A stretch of DNA of 64,000 nucleotides. Source: Xenoacremonium recifei. Taxonomy: Eukaryota > Ascomycota > Sordariomycetes > Hypocreales > Nectriaceae. Below are positions 1 to 12,300 of the stretch, one piece after another. Position numbers and translations under genes: made by a program. The stretch covers positions 496,001-560,000 of the forward strand of contig WOFQ01000019.1 in NCBI GenBank assembly GCA_012184525.1, written 5' to 3'. Every line of letters starts with the position of its first letter. The first letter of the stretch is position 1. The notes below the pieces were generated by a model. It ran no database searches. It saw only the letters and a list, made by a program, of their open reading frames with translations, and was not told where the DNA came from.

Positions 1-56
1 TTGAAACCTATTTGGATATGTTAGCCCTGGTCAGACATCTCACGATGTACGCTGAC

Positions 57-3000
57 TTACCAGTCCTCCACATTCAATGTTGTCGGCACAGCTTGTCCTT
101 GGGCTGAACCCGTACTCCAACTGTCGGGACTCTGACCTTCCGGCATCGTACCATCCAAGTTTGCCTGCCACATGTTGGACCCTTGAAACCCGTGCATTCC
201 TGGCTGGAGAAGACCGTTTCCAGGGGCTCGCTGCTGGAATTGGCCGGGTTGCTGGGTGTGCATCTGAGGCTGTATAGTACCGGGCGGCACACCAACGACA
301 TTGGGGTCCAACCCGGCATGCGTCTGTGTAGGCGATATATTGGGAAAGGCAGGCATAGCCGCGCTGTCAGGGAATAGTTGATCAGGCTGGAAGTTCTCCC
401 ACAAGGATTGAGAGAGATTTGGCGAGTTTCTCGTGACTAGATAAAGATCTGGAGGTGTAGGCGGTACAGAGAAAGACGGGTTGAAGGGTGTGGCCGGGCG
501 AGTCTGTGGTCGCGAATTGGTGCCCCCCATAAAAGTGTCTGGCCCTGTCTGGCGAGGAGAAGTGACGGTAGGCGGCTGCATGGTGTTCGGGAGCTCAGCC
601 TTCTGAGCGCTCGGAGTCTGCGGCCGTGACCGTTCGTATGACTCTTGCGGCTGCGGCGTGCTCGTGCCGAAATCAATCGCCATATCGTCGTACTTCCGTT
701 TCATTGCATCGGGTTGTTTACTCTGCTGCTCAAGCTGGCTAAGAGATTGATGCAACTTGCGATGGCGCTTGCCCGCAGCTTTCTGGAGACGCTCCTCCAA
801 GACTTTATTGCCAATTATGGACTCAAAGAGCGTGTAGACCATCTTACCCACCAGCCAGACTCTTGAGACCTCCTTCATCGCCTGCATACAGCTGCGCAAA
901 CGGTCTTGGGTAACCTGCTGGATGGACGGCACCGGCGACCTCATCTGATACACATGCATTATAAGGGCCGAAAAGAGGCTGTAAACGATAAACGCAGGGC
1001 AGTAACGAAGCTGGTCGTGTGTCGCAAGGTTCTCGACAATGGATGTGATCATTGCCGCCGCCTGGAACGCGATATTGCGTGAAGGATAGGGCGACTCGTC
1101 GGGGAACCTCGATGCGCCGCTGGGAGGCATGTGAGCTCGGTGAAGGAGACAGAGCGTTGTGTAATAGTTGGAGTGCAACAGAGCCGACCAAAAGTGGTGT
1201 CGAGGCATCTCCCAGTATACAATCTTGGGACAGTTTTGAAGCCAATCGGCCAAAGCCATGTCACTGTGCGTAAGGTCGATGGCGTTTCGTTGTCGCCCCT
1301 TGGATGCGACGGAATACTGCTGCGACAACACCAAGCCCATGATTTCGCAGAGCTTGACGTATTGTAGGAAGAATTGCACATGAATCGGATCTGGCGGATA
1401 CTCGCTCAGCCGATCAGGCTCGTCTTCGATGAAGTCGTCCTCCGTCAACATCTCCACGTCCGAGTCATCAAGATTGATGTGAACAGGCCGTCCCAAAGCG
1501 ACAGCAACCGATCGATCTCGAGTAAAAAGTGTCCACCAAATTCGCTTCCAGAGGCGCTTGTCTGACCGGCTCAGCTGTGACTGCTCAACAGATCGATGCA
1601 TGCCCGACCCCTGGGCAACAATAGTAGCCACTCGGCTCCAGTAGAAGACATTCTTGGTCACATCCTCTGGGCCTTCCCAGTACCATCCCATCAAAAGGAG
1701 AGACTGAACAATCGTAACCCGATCATCCTCGTAGTTGGCGTCGTACAGAGCTTTGGCCCTCTTGTAAAATGTGAGTGCCGCAGGAGTCGTCGAGCCGTTG
1801 GAGTCCATCAATTGCGGGTTGTTGCAGACACGGGAGCCAGCCAGCAGCACAGCCTGTAGAAGTAGCAGCGATGGGGGGTTCTTGGGGTCGCGATACTGTC
1901 GCATGAAGCGCGTCCGGTTAATGATGGGTACGATGGGGTGAACCCATTGGAAGTACGCCTCGATAAGCTCGTCACAAAGGGTTCGCGGGGGCAGCAAGAA
2001 GGCGCCTCTCTGGTGCAAGATGTCGATTTCGACGTTATCGAGCTCGGTCAGCCGTGCGCGAGATCCCCTGACGTTCTCGGGCAAGGGATAATGAACAACA
2101 TCGGCTGAACCTTGACGATCGTGGACCAAGAGGGTGAGGTTGGAAGACTCGCCGAGATATGCGACTCGACCAGCGTCGGTGATGGGTGCACGCGTGAACT
2201 TGGGCTTCATGACCATGTTGAGATAGGTACCGTTGTCGACCTCTTCTTTCCTCGCCTGGGCCTCCGTTAGCGTCGTGGGAGGAGTGCCGTCGTTGGAGTG
2301 GTATACGGAGGGAGCTCGAGGAGGGTACGCAGCACTGGCGACGGCCGGCGGTGCGCTTTGTCGAGGAGATCGATCATCTTGAGCTTCGCCTCGGTCGCTG
2401 TCGGTCGCACGAGCCTGTGATTAGCATTGCTACCCTTACATGGTGGTGAAGGCGGGTGCGTATATACCTGTCGGAATCCTTGTTTGTCTGACTTCCGGTG
2501 CCCTGCACCTTCTTGCGCTTCGGAGACGGGATACGACATTCGATTTGGAATGCGACACAATTGGTGCAGGGGACGCCGAGGCTGGCTGCATCACAACGAA
2601 CCTGCGCGGGGAAGTGGTTAGCAAACCGGTGATCCCGCGAGGTAGCATTGGTGATGAGGGGGCAATGGAAAAGGGGAAGAATTACCTTTCGCGCGTGACA
2701 AGTCTAATGACGAAGACGAGAAGAAAAATTAGCATGTGGTTCCCATATCGCATCTATTGAACAATGGCAGTTCGGGTAAAAAGCCCCAAGTCATGAAGCC
2801 GTCGCGATTCGTGGGTCGCAACTCGTCGCCAACAGCCGTGGAGTCGAGCTTGCGAGATGCCTCGGCTCATGTCGAGTTGAGGGGGACTGGGGGCCATGAC
2901 ATGTCCACCGCGGCAGGACACCACAAGAGGCTCAAAAAAAGCGACCTTACATACCTCACATGCCCGCGACGCTCGTTGTCTTTTGAAATAAAAAGTCAGC

Positions 3001-3278
3001 AAACTTCCCGATGCCAGCTAGGAGGCGCTTCGCTCGATGACGACTGCGCCGACGCGGGGATGGCGACCGACTCACCGTCTGAAGCTCATTTGGCCTGCGG
3101 AATTTGACGTCGCGTTCGACGGAGCGGGCGGCGTGTTGTTCAAGGTCGACGGCGACTCGTTTTGCGACTGCGACTGCATCTGCATGTGCATCTGGATCTG
3201 TTGCGAATGTTGCGACGGGGAGAGTTGCGGCGGCTGGCTCTGCGACGGCCCGTCGCCTGAAGTCATTTCGACGTCCAT
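57..3278 (-). CDS. Zn2Cys6 transcription factor, CTF1-beta/FarB-like
   Basis: Predicted nuclear regulator of about 906 aa. Inferred exons are 3076-3278, 2955-2979, 2686-2703 (only 18 nt), 2468-2601 and 57-2397, and their summed length keeps frame. Splicing assembles a complete zinc cluster, C75-X2-C78-X6-C85-X8-C94-X2-C97-X6-C104, followed by a basic PKRKK stretch. A fungal-specific transcription factor domain follows (roughly residues 250-550, with the RLWKRIWWTLFTRDR signature). The C-terminal ~250 residues are Gln/Pro/Ser-rich and low in complexity. Overall layout resembles cutinase transcription factor 1 beta and Aspergillus FarB, regulators of fatty-acid and cutin use; that family assignment is from memory of the domain style, so the exact orthologue is uncertain. 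The last intron (2398-2467) skips a nearer AG at 2415, which would shift the frame into a stop. The start at 3278 is the first Met of the N-terminal Gln-rich exon. Confidence 0.75.
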
Positions 3279-5767
3279 GGGGATGTGACTGAGGACGAAG
3301 GCTTGGCTGCGCGACGGCCACTGAGGGGACACTTTCTCCGTGGCGATGATGGCTGAGTTACGGCTGCTGCTGCGCCCTGGAAAACCGACCGCCTCTGCTA
3401 ATACAGAAAGGGACTTCTCTGTCCAGGGTCTCGTGCGCGGTGCCAAGTCAGGTGTGCGTTGCAGCAGGTAAGGTAGCGACGGAGCGGCAACGCAGCAGGG
3501 GGCTTGTAGTGCTCGTCGATGCGCTCTCCCACTTCACGAGGCGGTTGGAGGGATTCGAGTCTCGATGCTGCACCGCTTTCCGGTAACGATTCCACTGCGT
3601 CGGTCGCGCGTCTGGTCGATCCGAATACGTATGGCGGAGGGTCGAGAGAGAAGAATGATGGCGGCGCAGAGAATACCTAGTCCAAGTCCGACACCCCCCT
3701 TCCCTGGCTTGCCGGTCCGTCCGCTTCACACACAAAAGATCGTTGCACAGGCTCGGTGATGGTGGAGGCGACTGGGTCCGACGTCCGGGCCTATTCTGCC
3801 GCACAGTCCGTCACCAGTGGGGGCGAGGCAAGGGAAAGCCAGGCGCAGGCGAGTCGTGTGAAGTATTGATGGTCTACAAGGTGAGTGCTGAGAGGGATGG
3901 ATGGTGTTTGTGGGAGGTTTTTGAGGTTGGTGTTGAAGGGAGACTGGAAGGAAGGATGGAAGGGACCCGACGGAAAGAGGCCGGGGCAACCACTGCCTGA
4001 GGTGCATGCATGCAATGCAGTAAGCCAGCCGTGGATTAGGGAGCGCACTGGCGGGATGCTTCCGAAGACTGGGTTGGGCTTGCACCAGAGCAATGGATCG
4101 GGATAGACAGACAGACAGAAGGCCAGAGAAACAGGGAAACGGGGATGGAACGGGTTCTGAAGCCACTTGCCCCAGGATTGGGGGACACGGCCGGTAAGGC
4201 TAATTATAAGTAGATCGAGGGCCGGCACCACGAGATTTCTTAATCCGGGGCTCGACGCCGAAGCTTGGCCTGACTACACTTTTTGTATACTTTGCACGCG
4301 AGAATGCGCTGAACGTGGCAACCTCCTGCTGCACGCTTGACAGGCTAACGCACGGGAACGGGAGGGAACGGTCACTAGGAGAGGTACCTGCGTGCTTGTC
4401 AGGATCTCCAGGAGCGCGCATTTGTGCTGCTTCGGCGCGTCGAGAAAAAGCATGTGAAGCTCAAGACTCTGGGCTCCTGCAGTGACGTTGCCGCTACCTG
4501 AGATTTCAGTGGAGGGCACCCAGACTCTTAGGCCCTCCTAGTCCTGCCAGCCAATTGTTTTAGAGGCAAAGGCCAGAGGCGGGAGGCCAGCAGACAGAAA
4601 GCTGGGGGGGAAGGAAGGCCGCCGGACGGAGCACCTTCTCGATGCAGCAAGGTCGAGGGGTACTTGGGAGTACATCCTGTAGAAGCCAAATAAGTCCTCA
4701 GGACGGGACTCGGAGTTTTGGGTTTGTCGAACATGCCGCTTCGTACCTTAGCTTTCACAATTCTCTCAATCTGTCTCCTTTCTCTCCTGTCTTCGAAACT
4801 CGCAGACCCAATGTGTCAGCGTCAGAAATCTCTGACCGGTGGCAGTGCTTCGTGACCGTGCCCGGACATCTGCCTTGCCCTCTCCGGAAGGCAGTCAGGC
4901 CAACCAAGCCTTCAGGTCACTCACTCACTCAAAGAGTCCGCATGACGAGCAGAGAGACAATTAAAAGCCTCGTGGCCGCCACAGCCATCCTGGTCCAACG
5001 TCGAAATGAGCCGTTGACCGTTTTGTCGCGCAACAACGGCCGGCCAGGTCCGCTGTCTCGTTGCCCGACATTATCACATGCCAATCCCTATTTCCCTTCT
5101 TACTTACGCCGCCGCTGCCCGCAGATGGATGGCTACAAAGAAAGGTACCTGCTGGTACATGCACCCCGCAATGCACCCCCGCGGAGCCCGCACCCCCTCC
5201 CCTCCTCCCCGCGGTCCCGTATTCCCACTGGAAGCTTCCTCCCTCCATCTTAACCCCGTGAAGGCTTCATCTTCCCACTGCACCCGCCGCAACCGGTACA
5301 CCCTCGTACCCCCAATTTCACGTCAAACCCCCTGCCTGGCACACATCCCGACTCTCAGAGCCGCTTACTAGTCGTCCAGGTACCCTCCCACAGCGTTAGC
5401 CTACTCGTACCTACATCATCATCGCCAGTCCTCGACAAGGGTTCACGGCAAACTTCCGGGGGGCTTCATCAACTCAGCCCTATCTGTCCAACGCGATCCG
5501 CGCGTCTTCTTCGATCCCCCGCGCCATGGCGCTGTTGGCGCCACCTGCAGGTCTCAGGTGGAGGATATTACAAGGTGAATGAGCCGAGGCATCTCTGGCC
5601 TCTTGCTCACCGCTGGCTCCAAGAAGTATCGATCTCCCTGCCCCCCAGCGTGCGCTCACGATGCTGAATCTTTTTCCATACAGTGAAAATTCAACTTTCT
5701 AGGTACTCTAATGCCTTTTACAAGCTAGCCGCTTGTTTGCTATCTTTTATCCATATATCTTACACCA
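3279..5767. other. Long intergenic region, no gene seen
   Basis: About 2.5 kb between the regulator's start and the 3' end of mcd4. Open frames here are short, overlap on both strands, and show no recognisable domain. The part nearest 3278 is likely promoter and 5' leader of the transcription factor; long leaders with introns are common for such regulators, but I could not place one. Short pyrimidine-rich tracts occur around 4750-4800. Confidence 0.5.
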
Positions 5768-8700
5768 TTAGTTCTTCTTTGCGTGTCCGTTCTTTTTGTT
5801 CGCCTTCGCCGACTTCGGCGCTGGTGTTGTAGACTCTGGAGTCGTAGAGACTACTCCGTTACTTTGCTGCTTCTTAACCTCGCCAACCTCTATACCCGCA
5901 ATGAAAGTGGCGCTCACAGCCTCGAGCAATGCCACAAATATGCACAGTCCACTTGCAATCACGAAATGGCTAATAGTCGACCCAATCTCCAGCCACGAGC
6001 CCTCGTCCTTGACAACCCAGAAGAAATACAGGGTCAGGATGTCGCTCACGGCAAGCACAATCATAAATAACGCCGACGGTGCCACGCCGAGACGCATATT
6101 TAGGACTCCCAGGTTCGCCGAGACGAGCGCAAACGGGATCATTAGCTTGACTATCAGGAGCGCACCCTGTGAAAGGGGGTCGAAGATAGGAAAGAGTCGG
6201 TTGACACTCTCCAGGCTGAACGCCGAGACTGATGCAACATTGCCCGTGCTAAAGAATGCAGATTGGAGCAATACCATGAAGAAGAGAGCCACTCGCGCAT
6301 CCGCGAGAGTCAAAGGCCGGTACTGCTGCGATTGGGCGGACACGCCGTTTTCCTTCTTGGCTGTTTTCTTACCTCTTCCAGTGAGCTCTTGAACAGTAGT
6401 CTCCAAGTGGACCCAGGCCAAAAGCGTTAGACTGAAAGCGACGTAAAAGAGACTCTCCCAAGAGATTGTGAGGATGACAAACGATGGTGCGCAAGTCAGG
6501 AAGATAACCATCAGGCGGTGCATGTAGCTCGTGTTGACCTGCATCCGGTATGCAAGTGGCATCAAGTACGACAAAACTGAACAAGTGTCAGGCGAGCGAC
6601 CCACCCTTGACTGCAAATATCACTTACCAAACACTATCCATCCAACAATCTGGTTGCCACGAGGAAGACCCTTCTTGGCCTGGATTGACATGGCGCTGGA
6701 GCGAGTAACAACCATAGAAAGGATGATGAGACCAATCTATAACACTAATTAGCATTCTATCGATTTTGCGATGAGGTGAAAATTGCATTACCTGTATGCC
6801 AACCAATGTACGATCAATGTGCCGGCCTCGTCTTTGCGTCTTGGATGTCTCATCGGAGAATAGGAAGCCTTCAAAGGCCAGGTATGCCAGGCCGACCAAG
6901 GCTGTCAAAGCACCTCCAATCATTCTACAGTCATTAGCTTGGGTTCAAATCACCTTCGACGTCCGGGTATTGACTCACATAAGCGAAATATTCTCCTCCT
7001 TCATCGCGGGTAGCAACGTGAAAACACTCATTGCCAGGCAGGACAGTGTCCATGTAAGACTCGCTAGCAGGTTGCTTTGAAGGCAAGAGAGACCATACAT
7101 GAATGGCCAAAAAGCGCCGATAACGTAAAGCCCAGTCAGAATCTCGCGATGGATGTACCCAAGAGCCTAATAGGGTACGATTAGCTTACTTCAGCAATGA
7201 CGGGAGTCAAGTACGAACCAATGATTGAATTACAGCCACATAGAGAACCGAGTTGAAGATCAGCGCCGTCACAGCACCGCCAGACTTGATATGTCCAAAC
7301 AACGCATTGTAACCTTGATAGAGAATGCCCCGGCTGGCGAAAACCTCCTCCCAGAAGAGGACAGGGAAGAAGGCATAGGCATAGTAAGTCACCGGAGACT
7401 TTGAAATGATGAAGGAGGCGTAAAGGGCGACAAGCACCGAGGAGAAGAAGATGGAGCCAAGGATTGACCGCTGCTTGCGAACGTCGTGCTGGACCACATA
7501 AAGGTTCACAACCATGGAGATGGCAAAGGCCATCCAACCCAGGTAGCCAATGGTAATCAGAGCGCGGAGGAACAGCCAATCGTAAGTTTGGAGATATCGG
7601 AGACCCTGTAGTCCAAGGTTGATCAAGACATCCGATTCCTCGATGGCTTCCTCGTAGCTGCCAGCACCGATGAGCTGGCGAATGTCATCGAGTCGCTGGT
7701 CCGGGGTACGACCATCCTCGCTCAGGGGCTTAAATGGGCGGTACCGGAGCTCTGTAGCCTTCTTCTTCTCTTCCTTGACACGGTACATTTCGAGGATCAC
7801 TTGCGCATTGACCAGTGAGGCCTCGGCCTTTTCTTCGGTACTCGAGGCCAGGAAGGTCAGGGGTAGTTCACCAACAGAGTTGGCGGGGAATTCAGTTCCA
7901 ATGAGATAAGCCATGAGAGACGAAACGTCGGCCTGAGCAACATCATGTCTTCGTACATGGTCTAGCCCCCAATCTGAGGAGTACTCGTCGTGTCCGGGAG
8001 CAATGGTGCCAGGATGGAGCTCAGGGGGGGCCACGCCTGAACCCCAGGTGATCAGGGGCGTCCTCGTGTTGTCGGGATGGCCATCGCCGTGGCTGCCCCA
8101 GTCACTCATTCCATGGTCTGCAGTAAAAACAAACGCCGTGCGGTCGTCGTTGTAGAACTTCTGGATCAACTCATAGACCTCTTTCACGCCCTGGTCCACC
8201 ACCTTGATATTGTGCAGATACTCTTTGGAATACGGCCTGAATCCGTGGCCAACCGTGTCCAGTCCGAGGAGATGGAGGAAGAAGACGATTTTGTCCTGGC
8301 GCAAAGCCTCGTTCAGAGTCGCATTCTTAGCAGCCTCAGCAAAGAGCTCCTTAACATGGTCAAACACCCAGTAATCCAGATGAGTCGCGTCCTTGGAAAA
8401 ATCTTCAAACTCAGCATCGTAACTATAGGCATCGACTCGTCCGGGAACAGCGCCATGCTGGAACATGGGCAAAATGTCGGGGCTGCCCCAACTCCAGGTA
8501 TGGCGGCTGCGATTGAATACACTGTCAAAGTCGACAGGGTTCATCTTCCACCCCGTAGCCACCGCAGACACATCTTCGTATAGGCCCGCGATTAGGGCAA
8601 CATGGCCAGGTCGAGACTCGGTCGGGACACGCGTATGAGAGACACCAAAGGTACCGTGTTCGAGAATTCGGGACCGGAGGAACGGCGCCAGGGGTCGTGG

Positions 8701-9030
8701 GACCAAATCTTCATCGGTCTCGGGATACGGTTCAGGGAACGATTGGAAGGCCTTGTCGGCGCGCAGTCCGTCGCCTAGAAGCGCCAAGAATCAGCATTGA
8801 GGTCGGACTACGGAGTATGGCAGTCGAGAGACCGTGAATTGGAGAGATTTACCAACGAACAAGACAAGTCTGTCTGCTGGAGCTTTCTGTTCGGCGGAAC
8901 GAGTGACGGAGAACAGTCGCATGCCCGAGACGATGGGACTGACGAAGTAGACGTCAAAAATGGACAGGATATACACCAGATGGAACACCACAGCTAAGGC
9001 CAAAAAGCCGAAGCGGTTGTAGCCGGCCAT
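5768..9030 (-). CDS. mcd4: GPI ethanolamine phosphate transferase 1 (Mcd4/PIG-N)
   Basis: Adds phosphoethanolamine to the first mannose of the GPI precursor in the ER membrane. Inferred exons: 8853-9030, 7219-8774, 6979-7166, 6792-6924, 6628-6736, 5768-6576; the sum is 2973 nt, giving 990 aa, close to the family length. An N-terminal signal anchor (FLALAVVFHLVYILSIFDVYFV) precedes the lumenal alkaline-phosphatase-fold domain. Its metal and catalytic motifs are visible: VGDGLRADKA, TESRPGHVAL (Thr nucleophile region), LGLDTVGHG and TADHGMSDWGSHG. The C-terminal half from about residue 440 is a run of hydrophobic segments typical of the PigN domain. The tail is lysine-rich (AKKN), with a Lys at -3 as in ER-retrieval signals but not a perfect KKXX. 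The bst1 gene further along acts on the same GPI pathway. Confidence 0.93.
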
Positions 9031-9874
9031 GGTGACTGAGGCTTTCGTGTTGAACTGGCGACGTCGTCCGGATCAACGAAGGGGAGGATTATGCTGGACA
9101 GAGACGTAGTTCAGAGCAATTCCATGGCGCAATAAGAAAGAACGGTCAGCCAGACTCGAGCAAGGTCAATGAGCGTCTGATCCGGATATCTGGAGCATCA
9201 GAAGAGTCGTTGACAAAGCTCGAGCATACCGTGGCCAAAGGGCGGTGCAAGCCGATTCGCTTGTCGATGACGGGGATTGGATCAACGCGAGCAACGGTAT
9301 AGGTCCGAGGAAAAACGTGTCGGCATGGCGCGTTGAGAGCCACCCCCTGTAAGTAGCCCGTTCCTGCAGCGGGGCTTCCACTAATGAAATACCTACCCCT
9401 GAACTGCGCCTCGATGCGCTACCAGATTAAAATCCGCTGTCATAATGGCCTGGAGTCGGGGAGATCAAGTATTTATTAGTATGCTCGTGTTTGAAACTTT
9501 GGTTGACATTGAATCTAACGCGAATAGTAAAAGTCCCCAAAAGGCACCGCGGGCATTACTAGTAAAATACCTGTTCCCTTCGTTCTCTGTACAGGGAACT
9601 GATCCGGGACGACATCTCATTGTTCCAACTTCTTGACAGCTTTCCTTTGCAGGATTGACGTATAGTCTACAAGAAGAATATCACAACATGCCGTAGGCAC
9701 TATCCTTGCTTCCGGGTTGTCCCGGTTATCCTCAAATCATCAAGACATGCACTTCGTAAAATTCATTTTATGAGATTGAAACTTTTGTGTAAATTTAATA
9801 CACTTTTCCCATCACCCAAAGCGCCCCAAATACCCAACACATCACATCGCATCACATCATCATCACCACCACTT
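9031..9874. other. Intergenic region between mcd4 and homocitrate synthase
   Basis: Contains the mcd4 promoter side (near 9031-9300), one copy of a dispersed repeat (9363-9481), and the 3' flank of homocitrate synthase, which is AT-rich around 9750-9870. No gene was recognised. Confidence 0.6.
9363..9481 (+). repeat. Dispersed direct repeat, copy A
   Basis: About 119 bp beginning CCTGCAGCGGGGCTTCCAC, matching copy B at 12190-12300 in the same orientation with two short gaps. Many of the differences are C/T or G/A transitions. Similarity stops abruptly on the left side of both copies. The two copies bracket the homocitrate synthase gene. This is probably an old transposon fragment; no terminal inverted repeats or coding potential were seen. 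Confidence 0.75.
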
Positions 9875-11739
9875 CTATTGCTGGACGACATCCAAGTGGT
9901 ATGAGCGGATGATACTGTCGGTATCGTCGATGGCTAGGGGTCGGATATCGGCCATCTGCTTGATCTTGGCCGTCACCTCCTTGACCTGATCGTCGGTCAT
10001 CTTGAGACCAAGCTGCTCCACACGCGACTTGACGGCGTTCCATCCCGTAATTCTTGAATTGATCGAGACGTATCGTGTAAGTCCAAACAAGCTGGGATCG
10101 ATAATTTCGTATGTTGAAGGGTTCGCGATAATGGCCTTGGCGTGAATGCCCGCCTTATGCGTAAACGCCTGAATCTCTAGTTAGCTGAAAAGGTCTGAAG
10201 ACGGTGATTTAAGATAGACGAACGCAGAAGCCGGTAATAGGATTGTTGAAAGGAATGTTGATTTGTACGGCATCGGCAACCAACTCTTCCAGGCTCTTAA
10301 GGGCCTTGAGGTTATACTTGTTGATAACATAGTCGGGAGCAGTCACAACCATGCGGGCCATGAGGGCACCAAGCGGGGTGATGCCATTACGCTCGCCAAT
10401 TCCTGCGGGTTTGTCAGCCATTACGCCATAAGGTGAGGGAGACCTGCATAGATCCCAAGACAGCTTCTAACTAACCTAGGACACTCGTATCGACCAACCT
10501 GGCCCCAGCCTCCAAGGCTGACAAGGCATTGGCAACAGAGCAACCAGTATCGTCGTGGAAATGGCATTCGATGTCGCAACCTACCACCCCCCTCAAAGTG
10601 CGAACCAAGTCATATACCATTCTAGGGGTCGCGCCTCCGACGGTGTCTGCAATACCCACACGATTGACTCCGGCCTTGTCGACGGCCTTGTACAGGGCAA
10701 GGATATCAACGAGATCCGAACGGAAGGAATCCTCGGAGGAAAACCGGACTTCGATACCCTGGCTCTTGACGTATTCGATGACTTCGAGAGCAATCTTCTG
10801 AATCATCTCCATGCTCTTTCCGTGGCTGTACTCACGGAGGAAGCTCGAAGTTCCGATAACCTGAGATACTATGAGCACTTGAACAGGAAGGTGATGGGAC
10901 GAGACGCACGAGATCGACACCATCGACACCGCATTCTACAGCCTTGCGGGCGTCGTCCACTATTTGACTTGTCAGAGTTGTCTTAGAAATGTGTTGATGT
11001 TGAAAAAGAGTAAGGAGGGGGGGTTGGGTAGGCTCCTCCAACTACCGGACTACCGCAAGCTTTTCAACTCTGCCTGTGTATACTTTCGAGTCTGTTTTCG
11101 CTGAAAAGAGATCTGGTCGATGTCTCGATGTTGCATAAACTCTTCAGGACTCGAAACAGTCTTACGAAACCATCGATATAACAAGAGGTCTCCACAAGCA
11201 AAATCGAACAATTTGCGGTAATCCGGAGTAGGGTCGTAAAAATCGAGGGACGTACTGTTACATCGGACATGCGTCAAGATCTTGGCCTAAGAGATGATTA
11301 GTATCGACACCAAATCCGGCAAGAGAAATGGCATCAGCACTAACCTTCAATCCAAGCTGGCAGATCTTCTTGCAGTCTTCAAACGATTGCGGTGACGAAA
11401 CCGGGGACGTAACCTCAATATAGTCAACACCAAAGTTGTCTATAATTCGTCAGTAATCCACTGGTGTTTGTCTGGACTGATTTGCGTACCCAGAGCCCTG
11501 GCAATCTTGAGCTTGGTCTCGGTGTCGAAGAAGGCGTTGGCAAACTGCTCGCCTTCACGAAGCGTACTCTCAATGATCTGGAAATTGTTGACATTCGAGA
11601 GGTAGTCCTGGACGTTCTGGTATGGAGAGCTCTTGGGTCCTTGGGCCTTGTGCACTCCGTTCGCGGGGGACTGGGAGGGAGGATTGGCGGCAGCCGCGGG
11701 GGCCGCTCCATTCGTGGCACCGTTGCAAGTGCCGCACAT
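9875..11739 (-). CDS. Homocitrate synthase (first step of alpha-aminoadipate lysine pathway)
   Basis: Condenses acetyl-CoA with 2-oxoglutarate to homocitrate. Inferred exons: 11490-11739, 11345-11439, 11256-11286, 10910-10959, 10476-10860, 10224-10402, 9875-10168; total 1284 nt, 427 aa, matching fungal LYS20/21-type enzymes. Visible DRE-TIM motifs: the N-terminal IIESTLREGEQFANAFFD, which carries the DRE-type Arg-Glu; GIADTVGGATPRMV; ECHFHDDTGCSVAN with the HxH metal ligands; GERNGITPLG; and AFTHKAGIHAKA. Two tiny exons (31 and 50 nt) encode the conserved LTHVRCNMDDARKAVECGVDGVDL region. The intron between them is 296 nt, much longer than the others. Two perfect Gcn4/CPC1 sites lie 160-220 bp upstream, consistent with general amino acid control. 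Confidence 0.95.
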
Positions 11740-11902
11740 GATGGGCGTTTCGGGGTTCAGTTAACCGTAAGTAATAAGACAAGGTGGGTGGTTGGCAGAT
11801 AAATCGTAGAACTTGCGCTGAAATTATTTCGTTTCGTGGTGATGGTGTTGGGAAGAGTTTTTAGTTTTATGTACCAAGTTTCCCCGCGGTTACGGAGTGG
11901 GG

Positions 11903-11909
11903 TGAGTCA
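11903..11909. promoter_or_regulatory. Gcn4/CPC1 site TGAGTCA
   Basis: Perfect palindromic TGA(C/G)TCA element 164 bp upstream of the homocitrate synthase start codon. Gcn4/CPC1 (bZIP) controls amino-acid synthesis genes in fungi through this element. The site is seen directly; its use is inferred. Confidence 0.65.
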
Positions 11910-11948
11910 TGGAATGTGGAGGTGTTAGTCAGCCTGTGCGATGTTGCG

Positions 11949-11955
11949 TGACTCA
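11949..11955. promoter_or_regulatory. Gcn4/CPC1 site TGACTCA overlapping a CACGTG E-box
   Basis: Second perfect Gcn4/CPC1 element, 210 bp upstream of homocitrate synthase. It overlaps CACGTG at 11954-11959, a Cbf1-type bHLH site. The pair within about 50 bp supports cross-pathway amino-acid control of lysine synthesis. Confidence 0.6.
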
Positions 11956-12189
11956 CGTGACACGAATGTGAGCTCCGTCAATTAATATAGTAACGAGTTC
12001 GAACGAGCCCTGTTGGAATTGAAGCTCCTAGCGCCTCAGGCAACGCTCAGTGCCCTCTAGAAAATGAGGTGTGCGGGCTCACTTTTACTTAGAAAATACA
12101 AGGCTCTATCTTGTACGTGCTGAGTGCTTGCGCCCGCAACATGCGACCCCTCCAATGACGCTGCAAAGCAGGGTTCTCCGAGATCGGTA

Positions 12190-12300
12190 CCTGCAGCGGG
12201 GCTTCCACCAATAAAATAGCCCTGAACTGCGCTCCGATGCGCTACCAGATTTCCGATGTCATAATAGCTAGGAGTCAGTGAGATCAAATAATTATTAGCA
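12190..12300 (+). repeat. Dispersed direct repeat, copy B
   Basis: About 111 bp matching copy A (9363-9481) in the same orientation, sharing CCTGCAGCGGGGCTTCCAC at the left end, GATGCGCTACCAGATT in the middle and an AT-rich right end. It lies upstream of homocitrate synthase, so the gene sits between the two copies. Confidence 0.75.

Noticed and set aside
3726..4231. Two overlapping 146-codon frames upstream of the CTF1-beta-like gene
   Set aside because: Overlapping frames on the same strand, low-complexity Pro/Ser/Leu composition, and no splice or domain support.
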